Positions 22,734 to 34,699 of a stretch of 64,000 nt of DNA are shown here, one piece after another. The DNA is from Diprion similis (Eukaryota; Arthropoda; Insecta; Hymenoptera; Diprionidae), in assembly GCF_021155765.1 (NCBI RefSeq), contig NC_060116.1:7688001-7752000 (forward strand). Reading direction: 5' to 3'. The translations under genes were made by a program, and so were the position numbers. The notes below the pieces were generated by a model. The model saw only the letters and a list, made by a program, of their open reading frames with translations. It was not told where the DNA came from and did not search any database. Positions within the stretch are counted from its first letter, which is position 1, and every line of letters begins with the position of its first letter.

Positions 22734-25067
22734 ACTGGTCCATTAGAAGCACAATCTCTATTGTATGAACAGATTTCGACACAACAGTCGGAGATTCATT
22801 AAATGACTTGGATATTGGATAAATAATTGCAGAATATTCGAACAGTCCAGTTTTACAACTATATAAACTCTAAATGTTCACAAATATTGTGCTTTTCATG
22901 TACAGATATCAATATGCTGTAGGTATTATTCCGAAATTTCGGGTAAGATTGTAGATACGATTAAAATCAATAGAAAACTGAATCCGTAAATTTCAGTGTA
23001 GTCAGTCATTTCTATTTTTAGATAATAGACGATCTTGCTTTCGATGGTGAAATCCAATCCGTTACAATTTTTCTAAAACACGACTTTCCTTCAATATTGT
23101 TAATGAACATTACGACCGTAACGCTATACAATCTCGATCAAACTTTAACACTTGATCTGAAAAATTGAATAAATCACATATCAGAAGACTCGCGTTATTT
23201 TAAAGGAAAAAGCAGACTCTGGATCAAACTAGTTTGGTTAAAATAAGTGAAGCAGATTTCCATAGCACCCTTAGTATTTCTTCAAAACATCACGCCCTTA
23301 TTTAATCCTATAAAAACCTTCACAAACTGGAACACATCTGAAGATATAAAAAAAAATCGAACCTTCTCTAAAATATCTATTCAATTTTACGCTTTGTCGT
23401 GGATAAAATTGTTACCACGATCGATAAAGAGACAGTGATGTGATCTCAATTCACATTGTAAAAGACTCGATGCACCAAGCCAAGCAAGTTGACCGCAGCA
23501 TTTCGCTCGTGAGGCACCACCTCGCGGTGATGACTTACAATCTTTCATGTTCCTGACTCAAGACTCAAACCTGTGAACATGCTCGTGCTGAGAAGATTTT
23601 ATGCGCAGCACTGGCTCCATCTGACTGTTGAAGGTTTCCTTCACTTTCTGGCGGAACTACCGTAGGCTAAATTTCTATAGTGAGGTAACTTTAATGCTTG
23701 GAAATGTCACTCTGCAATCTCACAGTTGTATCGGTGTGCAACTTTACTTCCAGCTATGACATTCAGTATGATTTTCCTACGGTCATATTTGCGCAGCACG
23801 AGGATGGTTACTTGTAAGAAAAATCGAATATCTAGTTCACGTCAAAATGTTGTGGTGCGGTGGTTGAAACGCATAGAGTTGAAATGTTACGCGAGAAATA
23901 GGAAAATCAAAATGAGGAGTGGACTTGAATGAAAGAACGAGTAAAATATCACTGTTTTTTACTATCATCAAAGTCTCCGCATTGCTGGTGTAAAAATACC
24001 GTAGTCAGCGCAATTCTATATGCAATGCCCAATATGCAATATAAATATGAGCAAAAAATTTTTACGCCCTTCCGCCCTCCCCAAACGATCCTTACCCTCA
24101 CCATTGATCTTTACAGACGAAGACAGAAAGACGTGGACAAGACCTCTATTTTTTAACCAAGCTCTTTCTCTATGTCTATGTCTATGACTTTCTCTATGAG
24201 TCTATGCCTTATCGAGTTTCCATCTCTAAGTTTGTTTTTAATCATAGATAAGTCTCTTTGCGTAGTGAGCCGTGTCTAAGTCTGATAATGAAAACACGTG
24301 GGATATGAAGTATAGTAGCTTATCTAGCTCTACAACTTTATCGTTCTCAAGGCTATTCGACTAGTCGGAGGATACATTCCTGCTCATGTCAACCGCAGTC
24401 GCAGTAGATACCCACCCAGCGTCACCAGCTGTAAACAGAAATTTTAACCTTCGAGAGTTTCAGTTGAGCTAGCACCGGTATACCAGAAAGGAGTATCTGC
24501 TAGTGAATACAAGTTCACCCAGTGCTAAATTCGAATATAAGACGTGGATTCAATTGCTCACATCACGCACCTCCGACATATTGTTGAAAGGTAGTTTTGC
24601 CAGACTGACATTCACTTTATTCGCTTGTATAATCTAGCGCATATTCGAATTATACAGTTCCGCCATACGTAGATAATAGTCATACATACGGGTGTATGCA
24701 CGCGCCATGTAGCGAAACATTGTTTGGGAACGTTAGAAAAACGTAAATTTCTTCTCACAAAGTGATATCCCTACTGGAAATGTTCGTGTGATATATCGTG
24801 GAGAATAAAGTATCTAATAGATCACATTATAAGTCAGAAACATATTCCAACAGTTGCCTTATCAATAAATTTACCACGTATTTCTATACATAAATGTTTC
24901 GAGTTCTGAAAATTATTTTGTTATTCATCATGTGACTCGTTGTATGATTAGAACTATCGGAAAAATAAACAAAGAACGTCTAGTTTCCTGGGCCGGGAAT
25001 GAACTTTTCCCCGAGGTACTGATAACCAGTGATGCTGTTCTGATGTGTGATGAACAGTCTTGTAATG

Positions 25068-25281
25068 ATAACTCTCAATCGCTGCGAAAGAACTTGAATA
25101 CATTCAAACATTATCACAATTTATTATGTATCGCTATATCAATATTATTTGATTTTCTAATGCAACATTATCCGAATTTAATGGCAAGGAATCACAATTA
25201 TTCACAATAAATTGCAATGAATCACAAATTGTGCTATAGTTTGAATATATTCAAGTTCTTTTGCAGCTTGTCGAGAGTTAT
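25068..25281. repeat. Fold-back inverted repeat
   Basis: Left arm 25068-25109 contains ATAACTCTC and GCGAAAGAACTTGAATAC. Right arm 25239-25281 contains the near-exact complement, GTTTGAATATATTCAAG, then TTCTTTTGC and GAGAGTTAT. Inner sequence (ACAATTTATT facing AATAAATTGC) extends the pairing imperfectly. Probably a MITE or other nonautonomous element; no coding sequence. Confidence 0.65.
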
Positions 25282-25863
25282 GATCAATCACACACTACCG
25301 TCAAGTACATGCCTGTTAATTCATGATAATAGCACGATTAAAACTTGACCCGTAGCTTCCACATTTCTCTGGAATCAGACTGTTGCCCCCAACCTTATCC
25401 AACTGCAAATGATAATCATATCAGGCGTTAGCATCACTGCTTATCAATACGGCAGATATGAAATCAACCCCGGCCCAGAAGCCTCTCTTTTTTATTCTTC
25501 CTTCAGATCTGATCGTGTAACGAATAACCGGTGACAGAACCTAATCACTCGTTTATAAAAATACGTGATAAATTTTACTAATAAATCATACATTGGAATC
25601 GGTCATAACATGTTGTCAGAAATACTTGATGTTTCTCTCATAAAAATTGTAAAAATAATATTAAATAAGACAAAAGACATTAGTTTGATAATGAACTTCA
25701 ATTATAAGACTTTATCTTCACGTTTGAATCACACTCTAGCCTAATAATCAATTTATTTCTGTTATTAATATGTCGTTAAAAAATCAAACTAATAATCGGC
25801 TTAGCCCGGATCAGCTTGGCAATTTACGCAATAACATACAAACGGCGCTAATGTGTGCGTGCA

Positions 25864-25898
25864 ACTTGCATGGTGTACCAGCGAGACACCATGCAAGT
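25864..25898. repeat. Perfect 13-bp stem-loop
   Basis: ACTTGCATGGTGT (25864-25876) and ACACCATGCAAGT (25886-25898) are exact reverse complements around a 9-base loop. It sits about 190 bases before the gene 7 start codon. Function unknown. Confidence 0.7.
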
Positions 25899-26089
25899 AA
25901 TTCAATCGGTCATTTTTAGCCGTAGAAAAATGGTACCAGATTTAAAAATTTATTAGATTACATTGTTTTTATAGATTACATCACTGTTACCTACGGAAGA
26001 GGGAAGCTCCGTAACTGTACGGACTGTACACCTTAACCGATTAGTGGGCAGCAGCCTGTTAATTGTTGATCAATTAAATTCTTTTAGCG

Positions 26090-29000
26090 ATGGCGTGGGA
26101 GAAACCGGATTGGCTCGACGCATGTTGCATACAAAATTACCTGCAGCAATCTGCAGAAATCGAATCGCTGGAAGTAACCGGTATAACCGTTGAACCGGCG
26201 GTGGAGGAGGGGGAAAATTTTTGCAGTGATATATATCGCGTGGTTGTGGAATTGTCGTGGGTTGAGCGAGGTCATAAAGTTGCCGGGAAGAGATGTTACG
26301 TATTAAAAGTTGCGCCGCATGATAAAATTCGAGAAAAACAGGTAGGGAAAATCCCAACCTAGGATAAATAATCCTTTCATTTAAAAACATGATAATTTCA
26401 TAATTACCACGCTGTCAGCCGACACTAAACCAAAACACACTAGCAGAATATCATATGTGAAATACATTTGTAGAATGCATTTATTGCTCCACATGACGTT
26501 AAACGTGGAACTTTCGTCAAATTAAAATTCATTTAATTCGTCAAAAATGTCAATGCCTGAACGTAGCTTTGACGTCCCGCAGGCAAAAGTATTCAATAAA
26601 CTTTGATGGGCGTTGAATTCACATTGACACAAGTTTCGTAAACACATATATTACTTCGATAATTATTTGCTTTGATAAACGTGTTGGCTGGCTATTGAAT
26701 TTCACATGATTTCAAACAGAATAAGCTACTTCAAATAGAATAAGCTACAGTGTTCGAAACAATAACGCTGAAGCTACAGGCAGCCAAATTTGGTGAACAA
26801 ATATTTATTAAAAACGGTCTATGAAACCCAAAAACTTGAGGGAGGCTTCTGCTTTGTTGGGCCAAAATTTGTTCGATTTTTTGTGAATCATTTATGAAAA
26901 AAAACATTAAACATAGAATGTTGATATTTGGTATGTTTACTAAGCGATCTTCATTGACTATGATAATATATTTTGAAGTTCGCTTGCAGAAGTGCTTCTA
27001 CACGCCCCAGATGGGCAATCGTTATGAAATTTGGCAGGCACGTGTGCAACAAACGTCTTCATTAGTTAAACTAGAATGATCCAAAAATATTGAAATGTTT
27101 CTATTTTATAAACAAAGGCCTGCAAAAATTTTTGCCGAAAAACTAAACTTCTCCTGCGATCGCTCGCTATTTCTTTATTTTTCAATATTCTCTCTTTATT
27201 CTAGTTCAACTTATACACAATGTCGTACAAAGTGAAAATATCATCAAGTTTTTTGCTTCGGGTCACCTGTCCAGGACGTAGGACTTCCGCAAGCGAAGAA
27301 TATCATTGCGGCGCCTCCCACTCCCAGTACCATGTTTTGTCAAACTTTAAGAAATATTATCACATTCAATAAAGACCGCTTGGTAAACATACCAAATATG
27401 AACATTCTGTATTCAATATTTTTTGCATAAAAAAATTCGTTGAACAGACATAGGTCTGCAAAATAGAAAAAAAAGCTTCAATCCTAAACGAACAAAAAGA
27501 TGCTGGCCTTGTTTCTGTGATACTCTCAAGAAACAAGATGTCCTCTTTTATTACATAATTCATCAACGTATGTTTCGTTAATTCTAAATAATAAATCTAC
27601 ATAATTATAGTTAAATTGAATCTAAATAAATAAATAATAATGAATATTTACTGACAGTAACATCATCGCGTATAGTTAGTCACGAACCCCTTAACGTTCT
27701 ATACTCAAGTACAATGAGTCTCGAATGATTTGTAAAGTTATCGCAATATTTGACGTAATCAATGTTTGTATTCATTTATTGCTCTTCAACTAGGTTATGG
27801 AAACCGGAATATTTCAAAGGGAAATGTCGATAGTGACGAATGTTTTGCCGAGGATAAATGAAATGATGCCTAAATTAAATATCCCGCGATTCAATCCGCT
27901 CTTTCATCACGTCCAATGCGAAAAACCACTTCTTCTGATGATGGAAGACTTGAAAGCGAATGGCTATGAGACAGCAAATCGCCAAATGGGCCTCGACCTG
28001 GACCACTCTCTGATGGTCATGAAGAATATCGCCATATTTCACGCCTGTTCTGTGGCGCTTGATGAGCAGGTATAAAATACCAATATTTCAAGTACCGAAG
28101 GTTCGTTAATGACGTTGTGTGATGAAAGTTTTCCATATCTTGCGCGATTTATTAGTCAAATATGACATCGACGATGAAGAATAACTATGAACACGGCATA
28201 CCTAACTGAACTTGCAATTTCTTTAAGGACCCAAATGCTGTGACGAAGTACAGGCGGGGGAAATTTCGTGATGACGAGACTGTTGAGGTGCGAAAATATT
28301 ACAAGGAAAATATTATAAACCTTGCAGGAACAATGAAAAATTGGCACGAGATAGACCCGCGGTATGATATGTTTTCTAAAAAATTCTAAAATGTATTTTT
28401 CTACAACAATACTTTTTGCCACGCGTGTTTGGAAAGTTTGATTCTTTAAACTTGTAGAGCGTGCTTAAGGTGCCACGTTTCCAAAAAGTGCTTATCACAT
28501 GTCGCATCATACGTGCAAATAAACGGTATCCTACTCCTGTGACCGTAGCACTCGTCTTGACCCACGCTGAGAGTTTCACATCTGTCGGAAAACGCCTCCT
28601 TTCTGCACTCGTAACATATCGCACTATTTTCATTCAACTCCAATCACAAAAAACTTCTCTGTTCACGTAGGATTCCAGAAAAAATATTAAAGCTGTCCGA
28701 ATCCGCACATAAAAAGGGATGCGATGGTTACCGTTATCAACCGGGTGGTTTCAATGTTCTTAACCATGGAGACTTATGGATAAACAATATCATGTTTCGC
28801 TATGACGAATATCACAAGCCTGTCGATGTTATGTTCGTAAGTGAATCGAATCGTATGTACTTTGATTCGTACGATTAATGGCGAAGATCCATTAGGTGTG
28901 CTACATCAGTGGCGTAAATATAGTGCTCGTATTGTTCAATTGAATTCAGCTCTTATCGGAATGAATTAATTTATTAGAAAATCTATTTTTTTTCTTGAAT

Positions 29001-29677
29001 TTACTTTGGTGTCAACGGTCGAAGTAATTAAAACTCATTGTCAGAAAATTTTGGTTTCGACGACTGTGCCCTTAGCAGAGGATTCTCTCAGGAAGACTGT
29101 AATTTGTTTATTTGATAAGTATACGATATGAACATTAAACGATACAAAAAAAAAACAATACCTAACAGCACCGATGAAGCGAAATTTGGATCCATAGTAA
29201 TCCGAAATCAAAGCGAAAATCCACCAAGCATAAGCATATGTCAATTTCTTATTTTTTGTTACCCTTCTGCAGGTGGACTTTCAACTCTGTCATCAGGCCT
29301 CACCGGCTGCAGACATTCTCCACTTTTTTGCCACGAGTCTGTCGGACGATGTAGAATTAAATTACCGTGAAAAACTCGTTCTCGAGTATCACGTCTGGTT
29401 GACCAGCACGATGGCAAACCTCGAGTGCAAGACGAAGACACCGAGCTACAACGAGTTGCGTGATATACTGGAAAAACATGCTTTCATTGAAACGATTATA
29501 TCTTTCAACTCATTGCCGAATTTTATAAAAGATAGAAGCCAAAAAATGAATCTTGCCAACCTATTTTCACCAAAAGATGGGCAGTTTTTCAATCCAGCCC
29601 ACCAGGGGACGCGATATAAACAGATTATGACGAGACGTCTGCCAATGTATGACAGTATGGGGCTTCTGGACTCGTGA
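26090..29677 (+). CDS. EcKL (ecdysteroid kinase-like) gene 7, divergent member
   Basis: EcKL/CHK-type kinase of 410 residues in the shared five-exon plan: 26090-26341, 27794-28069, 28228-28361, 28671-28836, 29273-29677, all GT-AG. The ATG is two bases after a pyrimidine-rich AG acceptor (26086-26087), implying a 5' UTR intron. It is the most diverged copy: the nucleotide segment is EEGENFCSDIYR instead of KGDNYTSDMHR, with Lys73 in YVLKVAPH. Exon 3 is KYRRGKFRDDETV rather than KYxxGxFHKDxP. Exon 5 reads VDFQLCHQASPAADILHF where others have H(W/Y)GSP. The catalytic loop NVLNHGDLWINN (Asp255) and VDFQ are intact. Intron 1 is 1,452 bases, far longer than elsewhere in the array. Likely functional with a different substrate preference; that is inference. 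Confidence 0.9.
26342..27793. other. Long intron 1 of EcKL gene 7
   Basis: An AT-rich intron of 1,452 bases, bounded by CAG|GTAGGG and CAACTAG|GTT. The stretch about 26,780-27,130 reads like foreign, possibly transposon-derived sequence, but I recognise no domain. Repeated small motifs such as AGAATAAGCTAC at about 26,720-26,750 are present. No coding exon of this family lies inside. Confidence 0.5.
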
Positions 29678-30690
29678 AATTATTGCGGAATTAGTTTCTG
29701 TACGAAATTTTGCGTGTTAAGAAAATTGCAAGTATCATGGCGTTAAAAATACCGGAGCTTCTTGTAACGATTGGCTTCATGTTGTTCGAGGTACAGGTCA
29801 ATTAATTTTTTTCAAATAACGATCATAATATTGGTGTATGGAAATATGGTTGTTACAAGAATTACAGAAAGTTTTATCAGTTAGCAACTCTCAGAAGTTT
29901 CAACTTCTGACCCTTATGCCACGAGTTACAACAGGCAAGGCTATGCGTTCGTCGAATATATTAATTGTTCCCGAGAGATTTTGTTCGCAATTTAAAAATG
30001 TTTGCTAGTACAAAAAAATACGTCATTTGATTCATTTTTTTCTCTTTTTTATGTAATTCACTTATCTTGACAAGGTTATACGAGTCGCAAATGTCAGCCA
30101 ATTATACTGCATTCATTCTGAAATTGCACAAGCGTAGTGGGGATATATGTGCAGTCACGTGTAATCTCTTATCGAGTGCGTGACTTATAGATACACAATG
30201 GATCAATGCTTGTTATTTTATCATCATCGTGATGCTCATACCTGTAGAAACAAAGAAGTCGCTGCCCCGTCTACCTTATAATTTAAATATAAAGTCAGAT
30301 TGTTTAATCTTCTTTCCCAACCGTGACCCTTGTCAGTGTCAAATGAATAAATAAATATTCCGCCTTATCTCTGTACGTACGATAATTACAAGGTGCTGTA
30401 ACGTAGTGACGGATTATTTTGGTGGAATTCGAAAAAACAAGAGCAAAAAAAAAAAAAAATCCTTCAAGATTTAGATTTGTAGGAAATTGCCAGATAATTT
30501 GCGTGGATTGAAGCTGCCTTGATGATTGATTCTTCATTACATGACTTGCTCCCACCGCACGCACAATGGCATAGCCTTGAACGTTGTCCGCATTCACGAA
30601 AGGTTTGAATTTTCAACTGACTGAAAGGATGCACACGCCACACCGTTTGGATCCTGTATCGGCCGAATGAAATCCACGCTACCTACGACA
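29678..30690. other. Intergenic region between EcKL genes 7 and 8
   Basis: 3' flank of gene 7 and spacer. No credible ORF; a poly-A run lies at 30,449-30,461. Nothing else recognised before the gene 8 promoter. Confidence 0.55.
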
Positions 30691-30692
30691 AG

Positions 30693-30735
30693 GCTATATA
30701 AGAACGACGAGGAGACGAGAACTCGTTTCATTGCA
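30693..30735 (+). promoter_or_regulatory. TATA/initiator core promoter of EcKL gene 8
   Basis: A canonical TATATAAG box (30695-30702) is followed about 32-35 bases later by a TTCATT initiator-like sequence (30727-30732). A likely 5' UTR exon ends at the strong donor AAAG|GTAAGA (GT at 30875). Its intron would end at CCCAG (AG at 31615-31616), nine bases before the start ATG of gene 8. Confidence 0.6.
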
Positions 30736-31624
30736 AAAGGAAGATCCGCGCCGCGTTACTGCATAACAGATTTCGTGTTTTCTGTGAAATTTTGCTAGTG
30801 ATAACCATTTAATGCCAAGGACTACGCGAGTTATTTATATTTCTAAAAAATAGATTATTTGTGACGAATTAAAGGTAAGAGCTCAAATTGGAGCAGTTTC
30901 AGTTTTTTAATCCAAATTCAATTCAACGCAATATCCATGTAGCTTCTTCCGATTGACGATCATATAGTAAATAGTTAGCAAAAATTAAGAACACATATCT
31001 TCTTTGTAATACAGGTTAAACAGCTTTTTTGATTAGCGAAAAGTTAGATATTATATGATGTTCACGTAATTTTAAATTTGACTTACTTGTAAACGAGATT
31101 TTTCATTCAGCTGAAATTTTGAACAGCAACTTCATCGTAATAAAATTATTGGCGATGAACAGTTTTCCAAATTTTGATATGGTTATTGAAATTGAATCAT
31201 GATATTTACGCGCATGTAATATTATAACCGCAATTATATTTCTCTGTCCGCATGCTTGCTTTCGCATAATACATACGTGAAATAAATGAGTTATTGAAAA
31301 GAACATGTGAAAAAAATGTAATCTTTTATTCAAATATGGAGAGTGTTCAGAAAAAATTGATTAAACCAGAATGTGCCGATAAAGTGTCAAGTGACATGTA
31401 GATTTATTATCACCCAGAGCTTGCCTCACACAGATACACTCTAAAAGAATTTCTGACTGACTAAATTCAGCTTGAGTATGTAACGCAACCATTTTGCATT
31501 GATAAACATTGTAACGTCATTTCCATTTTTAAATTCCATTCACGTCAGAGTAACTTGTCTAGCATATGAATGAATGACTGTTAACGGGAGACGAATTCAT
31601 CGTGCAAATTTCCCAGTGTCGAAA

Positions 31625-33423
31625 ATGGAAATTCTAAACTGGTTGAACCCGTCCTTCATACAAAAAATACTGCGAAAAACTGAAGAGGATGACTCAATCG
31701 AAGTATCTGACGTAAGTGTGAAGCCTGGCACGTCGAAAGGGGATAATTATCTAGGAGATCTCCTCCGCGTGAATGTCGATTTTTGTCGGAGTAAAAAACA
31801 TGAGAAAACCGCAGAAACAACATCCCTGATTGTAAAAGTGGCTCCCCAAGGTGACTTTCGCGAGGATTTGGTAATGAAATAAAATTAGAATTTGACATTA
31901 AAAGCATGCTTGTAGGAAAGGATTTAATTTTTCTTCTTATATTTATTGTAAAATTTCGAACAGGTGACGAGCGGTAAATTGTACGAGACGGAAATCTCGA
32001 TGCTGTCGAATACCTTGCCTCGGATGGAGGATCCTCACGTTGGAGTCGGTACGATATCGTTAGCTCCACGGTATATTTATTCTCAGGTTGAAGTGCCGAT
32101 TCACCTGATAATGGAGGACTTGAAGCTAAGAGGGTTACAGATAGCCGATCGACATGCGGGTCTTGATTTGGAGCATTGCTTGATCGCGGTCCGGAAGCTT
32201 GCTGTTTTTCACGCTCGTTCGGTAGCTCTACGAGATAAGGTGCGTTCATATACCTAACAGTTTTGTAGTTTTTAATTTCTCGGAAGTGGACGTTTCATTA
32301 GTATGGCAGAACTTGACCAAAGATAAGTGCCTAGAAAACCCGTTCAATCTAGTCTACTAGCCCTGATCATTTTGGCCCCCCATAACATTTCCGTAATAAC
32401 TTTACGATATGGTTAGAATTCTGTATAGTGATAAGAAATAAAATACTGGCACGTATAATATTCTAATTTTTTTTACGGTGAGATTGATTTTTAACGTCTA
32501 ATATGACGAACCAAATTCAAGGATCCGCAAGCACTAATAAGATACGACAGAGGATTGTGCCACAAAAATCAGCCAGCATCGTTAGTTGCATTTGTCAATG
32601 GATGTGCAGAGGCTCTGGGCAAACAGGTCGCCAAATGGCCAGAATTGAACCCAAGGTAATAGCTCTCTAGCGAAATTTGTTTCTTAGGTTACACAAGAAT
32701 ATTATCTGAATTTGTTTGAAAAAATAAGCTTTATTTGGTAGGATTCACGAAAAGCTTATGAAATTATCACCAGTATTTTACGAAAAAGGATCGGAAAGCA
32801 CTAGATTTAACCAGGATGATTTCAACGTCCTTAATCATGGAGATTTCTGGGTAAACAATATGATGTTCAAATACGACGAGCGAAAAAAGCCGATCGAAGC
32901 GATATTCGTAAGTTGATATTTCATGCTATGGTCGAATTTTATTTCAATCTACGTATTAACTTATCCACGTGAAATATGAAATAATATACGAGCGTTTGTT
33001 TAATCATATCTCGAATTGCAGGTGGACTTCCAATTCAGCAAACACGGCTCACCGGCTATAGATCTGCTCTACTTTTTTGGCACGAGTCCGTCCGACGATG
33101 TCAGAATTCACCACCGCGATTTACTCTTGCGAGAGTATCACGCTTCGCTGACCGCCACCATGGCTGAACTAAAGTGCAGCACGGAAGCACCAGCCTTCGA
33201 CAAGCTACAAGAGGCGCTACGAAAACGAGCTTTCTACGAAGTGATTGCGTCCTTTGTTATACTGCCGCTTGTCCTGGTCGAAGTGGAAGTACAGAAGGGC
33301 TTAGACGAAATAATAAAGCCGGATGGGACGCATGAGAATCCGGGATTCCAGAGTGAAATATACCGGAAGGTCATGACGAGAGTTCTACCATTGTTCGACA
33401 GCATGGGATTGTTGGATGTGTAG
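31625..33423 (+). CDS. EcKL (ecdysteroid kinase-like) gene 8
   Basis: EcKL/CHK-type kinase of 407 residues, exons 31625-31870, 31964-32239, 32522-32655, 32742-32907, 33022-33423, all GT-AG. The start MEILNWLNPS matches the family start. An in-frame ATG at 31574 is probably intronic, because the likely UTR acceptor CCCAG ends at 31616. KGDNYLGDLLR and LIVKVAPQ (candidate Lys71) form the nucleotide site; LGDLL replaces TSDMH. Hinge HLIMEDLKL, helix RKLAVFHARS. Exon 4 has NVLNHGDFWVNNMMF (Asp253) and exon 5 VDFQFSKHGSPAIDLLYFF, with Lys-His where genes 2, 3 and 6 have His-Tyr. The C-terminus is FDSMGLLDV. It is the last array member; no EcKL sequence was found beyond it. Confidence 0.92.
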
Positions 33424-34074
33424 CCGTGCATAATTATTACCGTGAATCTCTTGTAGTTTTTCACAAAAACGAAACAGCATCAGGAATGCCGAACTACGTA
33501 ACAGTAACAGTAATCATCCGTAAAGAAATCATCATTCTTTTATTTCATTCGATTATAATCTTTCCATTAATCGCCTACATTTGACAGTATTTTAATATAC
33601 ATATAGTGTAGTATTGAAAGTTAGATTACAATAGAATGAGATAGGATAAGTGATAGGCAAAAGTCAGGTTGTGCTTACAGTGTAAAACATTGTTCTGAGA
33701 AAATATATTTTTTATCTAGTAATTCCAAACTTCATATTATGCTGTGATTGAGTGTACAATTTATCGACACTGGATCGTTTACTGACGTCCAAATGTGATA
33801 CGCGAAGTTTCCGGGAATGTGACGCAGTTAAGAAAGGTCAGGACTATCAATTTCAGCGAATATCGATGTAAACTGATAAAGATATCTGTCAACATACGTC
33901 ACCAGGGAATAAATATTTGTTATATACATATAGGTACAGCATAGAAACAGACTTTTAACAGACAGAAATAATCGTTGATTGAGTGAAACGAAGGTTACAG
34001 TGACTTATAACCCAGTACTCGCTTCATCACGCTCTGTTATGAAACGAAATTACACTAGGACCATTAAAAAGATG
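33424..34074. other. 3' flank of the EcKL array
   Basis: AT-rich noncoding sequence after gene 8, probably 3' UTR and spacer. No ORF or repeat recognised. Confidence 0.55.
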
Positions 34075-34222
34075 TTAAAAATGGTTTTTTGCGTCAAATA
34101 CTGATGAGCCTTTTATTAATAGACACGTCAATGTACAAAAACAACGTCGTCTTAAGATGTTCAATGGAAACATCCGCATTTCACACTCCTTATCTTCTGT
34201 CATTGAACTCATGCACATAATC

Positions 34223-34650
34223 TTATCTAGACGATATGATACTGTAAATTGAGGCCAGGCATCTGGCTTGTCGAAGAGCTTCGGCCATTGAATTGGAATC
34301 AAGCTGCGATCTGAATATTAACTCCGTGGTAATCTGGATCTTGGCAGGAGAAGTCGAGGAAAATAAAATAGCTAATTGTAGTAAAAAGCCATATTTTTTT
34401 ACAGCACCGTGCATAAATGCAAATGTCACAGTTAATGTGAGAGTTTGTCTTACCGCGCAATGTCCCAATTTTCTCAAATGAATTAATGAAAAATGAGTAA
34501 GCAAAATCACCAAGCTTTGATGTAAAAATATTAGACGCGAGGTTGTCTGATAAATTTTTAGCCTCGAACACATACTTCATGGCCATATTAATACTTCTAT
34601 ATACTTTGTACAGCGGAGACTCCATGTAGATAATACGTGGAGTAAACTGA
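34223..34650 (-). pseudogene. Possible two-exon minus-strand gene or relic
   Basis: A protein-like minus-strand frame from about 34,650 (after a CTCAG acceptor-like site) to 34,455 reads FTPRIIYMESPLYKVYRSI and later NLSDNLASNIFTSKLGD. It ends at a good donor, GCGCG|GTAAGA. Downstream, after a pyrimidine-rich CCAAG or CAG acceptor, a second protein-like stretch, SQLDSNSMAEALRQARC then LASIYSIISSR, ends at a stop at 34,223. AATAAA follows on the minus strand at about 34,107-34,112. The phases of the two stretches do not join with the obvious splice sites, so either I have the wrong acceptor or the gene is broken. No family recognised. Confidence 0.25.
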
Positions 34651-34699
34651 GCAAGAATGGAGGTTCAGGAATTAATTGAGAAAAATTTTGCGACTTACG

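Larger units (their letters stand above)
22734..26085. other. Long intergenic region between EcKL genes 6 and 7
   Basis: About 3.3 kb with no credible gene. It includes a CTCTATG/TCTATG-rich low-complexity stretch (about 24,160-24,215), a fold-back element (25,068-25,281) and a perfect 13-bp stem-loop (25,864-25,898). The 92-codon frame at 24,932-25,210 overlaps the fold-back and is probably chance. Confidence 0.5.

Noticed and set aside
24932-25210. 92-codon plus-strand frame
   Set aside because: It overlaps a fold-back element and has no splice or family support.
31574-31624. Upstream in-frame ATG of gene 8, adding 17 residues
   Set aside because: It probably lies in a 5' UTR intron (donor 30,875, acceptor AG at 31,615-31,616), and the extra residues match no other copy.
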